A DNA stretch of 64,000 nt from Flammula alnicola (Eukaryota; Basidiomycota; Agaricomycetes; Agaricales; Strophariaceae), in NCBI GenBank assembly GCA_015499995.1, contig JADNRV010000158.1, forward strand, positions 1-64,000, given 5' to 3'. Every line of letters starts with the position of its first letter. Positions within the stretch are counted from its first letter, which is position 1. Below, one piece after another: positions 58,457 to 64,000 of the stretch. The notes under the pieces were generated by a model. That model was not told the DNA's origin and did not search any database. It was given only the letters and a program-made list of their open reading frames with translations. Position numbers and translations under genes: made by a program.

Positions 58457-60169
58457 TATTCGAATCTAAGGAGACGACAAAAGTTGTTTCGTCGTCTCCT
58501 CGCATAGCCTCGGGATGGGATGGGCGGTGTCGGGCCCCAGGCTGGCATCGGTAGTAGGTGCTGGCAAGCAGCGGTAGCAGCGGATGCACCTAGCATGACA
58601 GGGACGACGATTGTCATCCCCTCATCTGACCTATGAGCTGGGCGTGTGGGTATGGTGAACGAGGGACATACAATGGAATGAATCGAGTCTTGACTCGATC
58701 TGTTGTGTACCGGGCTGGTCACCCTCCACTAGGGTCTCCCCTCATGTCCTCTGACCCTTCATCTCGCACCCGCATCCTTCTCGAGTCGGTCCACGTTCCT
58801 AGAAGAGAGGAGGGGCACGCGACGCGGGGTCGGTGGGTTGCTTCATGTGGTAGACGACCTATACAATCACAAAATCATCAATGAAACACATATAAGAACA
58901 ATATATATATATATACATACCTTTTGTGAAGATTTGGGGGCTGGGATGGACAATGGGGAGGGGACAGAGCATGGTGGTGGTGGTTGAAGACAAGGATCAA
59001 CGTCGAGGAACAACGTTGATCTGTTATCCGGCGTTTGCTGAGCGCGAGCCGATTGGCTGGCAAGCTCAGACCGGCCAGACTCCGATCCATCGTCGAGGTT
59101 GGAACGTCCGTAATGCCATCCACAGCACATCTAAGAGTAATTTTATTGGCGGAATATCTGTAAGATATCACCTAGAGCACAAATATTAAGTCTTGCAGCG
59201 ACAATACTAATATTACTCCCTGTTAAATCGAGTTAGCGAGCGACCATGGTGATTTCGGGTATTCTAGAGACATCTACCTCGCATTTAGTGTTACAATAAG
59301 CCTATTGATATCTAGATATAGCATATACATTGATTAAGGAGTGCTATTAGATGATTATTTAGGGGTTCCCCAGAGAGTCTTTGGAGTAGGTGCAAGAATA
59401 CAGACATTCTCGTCAACTAATGCATGAAACCAATAAGAAATCTTTGGACAATATGATCACCAAGATGGTATTTTGAAGTTTTGAACATCTTGACTTACTA
59501 TGGACCTCATAAAGTATCTGGAAGATCTCTATTTCATTCAAATAATAGTTCTACTACATTATCCTCAGGTCGATACAATTTCAAGTAAGATAGTGTAAGA
59601 TATCTAAGCTGAAATGCCTGAAATCACCTCGTTTGACCATCTCTCCATAAATTGGTAAGGTTTCAGTTTCTGGAAATGTTTGAAACATGTTTTAAACTAC
59701 TTATAAATATACTTTAAATGTTTTTAGCCCTCGGATGGGCTGGGGAATGTCTCGGAGAAGTTGGAGACCTCGACAAACGTTTGGGTGTTTGGCCGGTCCG
59801 AGTTTGCCAGCCAATCGCGTCACTCTTGGAAAACACCGGATAGCCATCAACAACGATTCGAGTCGGTTGATGATCTCCAACCACCACCCCCACTCTCCTT
59901 CACCTCTCCCTCATCCGCCCCGTCCCACAAAGCCACCATCCAAGTCCCTACAACGCAAACGAAGCAGCCCAGGACGATGTGTGCCCCTCTCCCTCATCGA
60001 GGTAATGTGGGCCGGCTCTGGAAGGAGATGGGAGGGAGATGAGGGGCAAGGACACGAGGGGAGACCCTGTGAGAGGGAGACCCACCCGGTAAGCAACGAA
60101 TCGAGTTGTATGACTCGATTCGTGTTCTCCTTCCTCTCTCCCTCCACCCACTTACCCGAAGGCAATGAG

Positions 60170-61075
60170 GTGATAGCAGCAGCGGCAGCAGCGGTCGTGC
60201 GGCTGCTGCTGCTCAGATACAGCCACGACGTCGAGAGGCAGCGGCAGCACGACGGCTGCCGCTCGGATACGGCGACTGCCCTGAGATGGAAGCAGCAGCA
60301 GCACGACGGCTGCTGCTGCTCGGATACGATGACGACCAGCAGCAGCACGACCGCTGCTGCTCAGATACGGCGACGGACATGTTCAGCAGCAGCACAACCG
60401 CTGCTGCTGCTCGGATAGGCGACGTCGACGCGACGACGGGAACAGCAGCAGCACGACGGCCTCCGCTCGGATACAACGACGACGGAGTTGGGAGCAGCAG
60501 CAGTACACCACTGCTGCTGCTCGTATATGATGCCGGTGAGGAGGTGGCGACAGCAGCAGCAGCACGACCGCTGCTGCCGCTCGTATACGGACATGACTAC
60601 AATGACGAGGAGGGCGGAGCAACGGCAGCACGATGGCCGCTGCCGCTCGTATGCGAATACGGCGACGAGGAGGCGGGAGTAGCAGCAGTGCGACCGCTGC
60701 TGCTGCTCCTATATGGATACGGCAACCGACGAAGAGGTGGGAGCAGCAGCAGCCACACGACGGTGGCTGCTGCTCGTATACGGCGACGGCGACAAGGCGG
60801 GAGGAGCAGCAGCAGCAGCGCCCAGTGCTGCTGCTCGTATACGGTGATGACTAAGATGAGCAGCAGCAGCACCCATTGCTGCTGCTGAGATACGGTGGGA
60901 GCACCAGCACGATGGCTGCCGCTGGGATACGACAATGACGGCAAGGTGGGAGCAGCAGCACGACAGCTGCTGCTGCTCCATTACGACGGCGATAACGAGG
61001 TGGGAGCAGCGGTGGCAGCGATACGATGACAAAGAAGGAGAACAAGGATGAGCAGCAGCAGGAGAGGCGACGACG
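60170..61075. repeat. About fifteen palindromic CAG/CTG modules, right arm
   Basis: ~60-bp modules each contain an (AGC)n ... (GCT)n palindrome around a CACGACGG-type centre, separated by CGGATACGGCGACGA-like spacers. Modules vary by a few bases and triplets. Open frames reading poly-Ser/Ala/Arg through it are not credible genes. Confidence 0.85.
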
Positions 61076-62048
61076 TGCGTTACTCACGTCGACGTATGCC
61101 CTCCTTGTTCTCTTGTCCTCGTTTCAGTCTTGTATTGTATTTTCTTTGTTGTATACCTTATCACAGTTAAATATATTCAAAGGTTTCTATTGCATCTTTT
61201 TACGTGAGGTTTTCGAGCACAGAGGCAGCAGGCTAAAATGAAGTGTGTCTATTTTTAAACATGCAGTAGCGTGGGATTAAAGGAAAGTATCTAATCTATA
61301 GATAACAGAGACAGGCACCGAGGCACGAGCGTCTGCATCTATAAATATCAGGCTTGGGCGCTTTCTGGCTATCTAATCTATAGACTATCTAATCTATAGA
61401 TAACGAAACAAGGCACAAGCGCTGGCGTCTAAAAATATCACACTTGGCGCTTTCCGTCTAATTTTAGATTGTCATCCAAAGACATCCTCGTCAATCCATC
61501 CATCCCCGCCCCGTGTGAGGCACGCAAAGGGTGGCAATGGGTAGCAATATATTATTAGACCCCAATGGAATTTTTCCCGTGCTCCAAACCGCCCCCAACG
61601 ATGAGCAAGAGCCCAAATACAACCCCGGGCATCATTTCCCACATTGTTGACAGTTGTTTGACAGCAGCCCCGCCCCAAATAGGAATGACATCCAAAGCCA
61701 TGCTCGTCAATCCACCCGTCCCCGCCCTCCCCGAGGCGCGCAAACGGTGGGGGCAGGTCAGAATATATTAATAGATTCCATTAGATTTTTTTCCGCGCCC
61801 AAAAGCGCCCCCAACGACGAGCAGCACCCAAAAATACAGTGCTGGACATCATTTCCCACATTGTTGACACCTATTTACCATCACCCGCCCCAACAACAAG
61901 CACCAAAGCCGTCTCTGGCACCCCGGCAGCCTGTAGGTATTATGTTGCATAGTGTTGGGCAACTGCCCAAGGGGGTTGTTAGCCTTGTGGATGTACACTC
62001 CTTATTGGCAGGCAGCCCAGGTATCATATATAATTCTAGCTTACATGG

Positions 62049-62219
62049 CTGCAGCTGAGACCTACAATGGTCTATCAGCAGCAGCGACGAGATGAAGTGG
62101 ATGAGTATAGAGAAACCTATGAGGAGATGCTAGCTGCAGAGAAGCAGGGTACAATCCTGGCATTAACTAGGTCGGGACAGCCACCTAGGGGAGAAGTAGA
62201 AGATCCGGGTTTCGATTGA
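62049..62219 (+). pseudogene. Rest of family-A gag after the foldback insertion
   Basis: The frame reads MVYQQQRRDEVDEYRETYEE and MLAAEKQGTILALTRSGQPP, ending at a TGA near 62217. The next frame overlaps this stop, as in elements that use ribosomal frameshifting between gag and pro-pol. Confidence 0.55.
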
Positions 62220-62224
62220 GTTCA

Positions 62225-63430
62225 ATGAAGGCAAAAGCAGGTACTAGGAGACAGAAAGCGACTGCTCCTAGACTGACAGCGCCAGAGGACATAAATAAAA
62301 AGAAACGCATAGAGGAAATAGAGAGTAGTGATGAGGAGGAAGAGGAGCTAGCGCCGCGACAGAGAACAGCGGCCCCAAAATTGAAGCAGAAACAGGTGGA
62401 CTTTGAGATCGCCGAGGTTAATCCTGAGACTGTGGCGCAGCTGAAGCCGAAGATGATGCCGTACATTGACGTACCGCCCCTGTCGACGGTTGTCAAAATG
62501 AGACCGAAGCCCAGGGAAGAGCCAATTCCCAATATAGAAAAGAAGGGGCCGGCATATAAACACCGGGCGCCTATTGAAGATGAAGTCGATATTGGTGAAC
62601 TAGTGGAGCAACTAAAGCAGCTGAAAGTGGAAGTCACTCAAGTGCAGCTAATGGGAGTTGCGAACAGCCAGATGCAGAAGAAATTCGTAAAAGAATTCTC
62701 AGCTAGACGTGTACCAACCAATATTGAGGTACGCAAGGTGACAATGATTGAAGAGGAAGAAGAAGAGGAAGTGGTGACTGATTATGAGAAGGAGGAACCA
62801 TTACCACAATATATGCTAGCAGAAGATTTACCGCCGCCTAAGTATCGAGTGCTCGCAATGGATTGTGATGGCTTACCCAAGGGAGCCATTGTTATAGAAG
62901 ATCCCTTTGTGCAGTACTTGAACAAGCTAGCTCCGGGTGAAGAACCTAAGAAACTGCTAGTGGCAAAGGAATCGCACCTGTTAAAGGTGGTACATCCTGT
63001 GATCAACGGGGTGGCCACCGAGGAAGCATTATTGGATGGTGGTTCGCAAATCATCTCAATGGGAAAGGACACAGCAGTCAAACTCAGACTTAATTGGGAC
63101 CCTGTGATTATTATACATATGCAGAGCACCAATAAGCAAATTGAGAAGACATTGGGACTAGCTAGGAATGTGCCGTTTGTGTTTGGAGAAATAACTTTAT
63201 ATTTCCAAGTACATGTAATGGTGAACCCGGCATACAAGGTGCTACTAGGACGACCGTTTGAATGTCTAACATCTAGTGAGGTGAAGAATGCCCCAGATGG
63301 CACTCAACTCCTCACTATCACAGACCCAAACACATCGAGAAAAATTACTATGCCCACATACGATAGAGGACAACCACCAGGCATCTTGAAAAAGCAGCCA
63401 GACAGTTCTTTTCAACCCTCGATGAGTTGA
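62225..63430 (+). CDS. Retropepsin region of the family-A element
   Basis: An intact frame of about 401 residues starts MKAKAGTRRQKATAPRL. It has a Glu-rich linker, a 60-residue helical segment (VDIGELVEQLKQLKVEVTQV), and then the aspartic protease domain: ALLDGGSQIISMGKDTAVKL near 63025-63085 carries the DGGS catalytic motif (the usual DTGA/DSGS), and the YKVLLGRPF motif near 63232 is the flap-to-C-terminal ILG signature. The protease cuts Gag-Pol inside particles. Ends with PSMS, TGA. An upstream TTG at 62216 could also open the frame. Confidence 0.8.
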   Translation: MKAKAGTRRQKATAPRLTAPEDINKKKRIEEIESSDEEEEELAPRQRTAAPKLKQKQVDFEIAEVNPETVAQLKPKMMPYIDVPPLSTVVKMRPKPREEPIPNIEKKGPAYKHRAPIEDEVDIGELVEQLKQLKVEVTQVQLMGVANSQMQKKFVKEFSARRVPTNIEVRKVTMIEEEEEEEVVTDYEKEEPLPQYMLAEDLPPPKYRVLAMDCDGLPKGAIVIEDPFVQYLNKLAPGEEPKKLLVAKESHLLKVVHPVINGVATEEALLDGGSQIISMGKDTAVKLRLNWDPVIIIHMQSTNKQIEKTLGLARNVPFVFGEITLYFQVHVMVNPAYKVLLGRPFECLTSSEVKNAPDGTQLLTITDPNTSRKITMPTYDRGQPPGILKKQPDSSFQPSMS

Positions 63431-64000
63431 TGAGTTATCAAGGAGAGGTCGCACTAATGATTGAGAGAGATGATCGAGATGGGAGTATCCAGATCATAGG
63501 ATATACAACCCCGCTCAATAGAAAAAGTTTTAAAAAGAAAGAGCTGAGGAATGCGTACCTAGCTCAAGGGATATTAGAATCGGCGGTAGAGGATAATGAC
63601 CGTGAGAAAGTGCATAAGTACTTGTACAGACGGTCTATCAGCAGGAAACAGAACTGAGTATTCCCCAACCTAGGGGAGTGTTTGGACAAGAGATATTTCT
63701 GATAAACAGAGGGCCAGATGTAAAAGAATACGAACCTGAGGAAGAGGGAACTAAGACAGCCAGTGTGCTAGCAGGGAAGAAATATAAACCTGTGGCCACT
63801 AAAGTGCGACCAGTGTACCAAGAGCTTCCAGATAAATTTAGGATTGTGCGAGATATCAAGGAAGACCCGCTAGCTGGTATGCCGCAGTTGAGTCCTAATC
63901 CCCCGGAGTTTACACCCACAGGGAGGTACACTGAGGAGAGGAAAAAGATAATTGACAAGGCGCATGCAGGGGACTTTCTCTGGCCAGAAGAAAAGAAGCT
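63431..64000 (+). pseudogene. Start of pol (pre-RT), runs off the right edge
   Basis: Frame one, 63430-63657, reads SYQGEVALMIERDDRDGSIQ. A shift near 63650 leads to IPQPRGVFGQEIFLINRGPD and KFRIVRDIKEDPLAGMPQLS, then FTPTGRYTEERKKIIDKAHA and FLWPEEKK at the edge. This is the segment that comes before the reverse transcriptase in this gypsy group. RT, RNase H and integrase should lie beyond the window. Confidence 0.7.

Larger units (their letters stand above)
56619..62046. mobile_element. 5.4-kb foldback element, near-palindromic, inserted in gag
   Basis: The ends TGATACCTGGGCTGCCTGCC and, inverted, the same sequence are flanked by TA on both sides (56617-56618 and 62047-62048). Outer arms of ~640 bp (56619-57260 and 61400-62046) match closely in inverted order and contain internal ~150-bp duplications (GGAAAAAATCCAATGGGGTC units). 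Inner segments are also inverted copies: 58680-58860 with 59975-60120, and 58925-59110 with 59755-59945. Nothing resembles a transposase. Long open frames in it come from GC-rich repeats. A TA duplication would fit Tc1/mariner-type or related enzymes acting in trans; that is inference. Confidence 0.8.

Noticed and set aside
57857..58722. Overlapping minus- and plus-strand open frames
   Set aside because: The repeated RRCSSHADDVRLMQT pattern is the translation of the 20-bp minisatellite; the absence of stops is a repeat artefact.
59735..60888. Long open frames (over 200 codons) in the foldback element
   Set aside because: They read Ser/Ala/Arg-rich low complexity through triplet arrays, on several frames and both strands at once. 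No motif and no start context.
56619..62046. Tc1/mariner transposon
   Set aside because: Only the TA flanks fit. No DDE/D transposase frame is present, so only the target site can be stated.

Overview
The window looks like nuclear DNA from a mushroom-forming basidiomycete (Agaricomycetes). The evidence is short (about 50-80 nt) GT-AG introns, Ty3/gypsy elements of the agaricomycete type, two lineages of KDZ (Kyakuja-Dileera-Zisupton) transposase, and a DUF6532-like gene. I see no rRNA, no intact tRNA, no CRISPR array and no clearly intact housekeeping gene. Almost everything recognisable is a transposable element or a gene broken by one. This is a nested, decayed transposon cluster.

Layout. 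1-8.5 kb: three spliced genes on the minus strand (A, partial; B; C). Gene C encodes a protein with a Cys cluster. It is split by a solo LTR placed at a 5' splice site and by a 1.6-kb CACGCAG-rich element. 9.3-12.9 kb: a non-autonomous hAT-like element and a decayed gene of a family I associate with KDZ elements. 12.9-16.8 kb: LTR family A, and a minus-strand pol-LTR-gag remnant of LTR family B that includes a chromodomain. 17-24.4 kb: a DUF6532-like pseudogene cut up by LTRs and small hAT-like MITEs. 24.4-29.3 kb: inverted A/T-rich arrays, a minus-strand remnant of a second KDZ lineage, and another family-A LTR. 29.4-32.9 kb: an unrecognised gene split by a hAT-like element with a perfect 8-bp target duplication. 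33.5-36.4 kb: LTR and gag-pro of family B, cut off by the next element. 36.4-49.8 kb: a 13.4-kb KDZ element with ~105-bp terminal inverted repeats, a plus-strand KDZ transposase and minus-strand accessory genes. 49.9-52.9 kb: a second family-B LTR-gag copy, a hairpin cluster, a Ty1/copia gag scrap and another hAT-like copy. 53.1-64 kb: a family-A Ty3/gypsy element (5' LTR, PBS, gag, retropepsin, start of pol). Its gag end is interrupted by a 5.4-kb near-palindromic foldback element.

Two LTR families account for much of the window. Family A is ~1.45 kb (TGATAGGG...GTCTCTCA) with four forward and two reverse copies. Family B is ~0.48 kb (TGTTACGG...TAACA) with two complete copies and one partial. 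The copies differ largely by CpG to TpG/CpA transitions, and several in-frame stops fit CGA or TGG to TGA changes, as expected from 5-methylcytosine deamination. Many reading frames are also broken by single-base changes in short A/T or G runs. These may be real decay or assembly errors.

The most unusual object is the 5.4-kb foldback element (56619-62046). It has ~640-bp outer arms, inner inverted copies, palindromic minisatellites and no recognisable transposase. The 13.4-kb KDZ element is second. All calls come from reading the sequence; no database search was possible.
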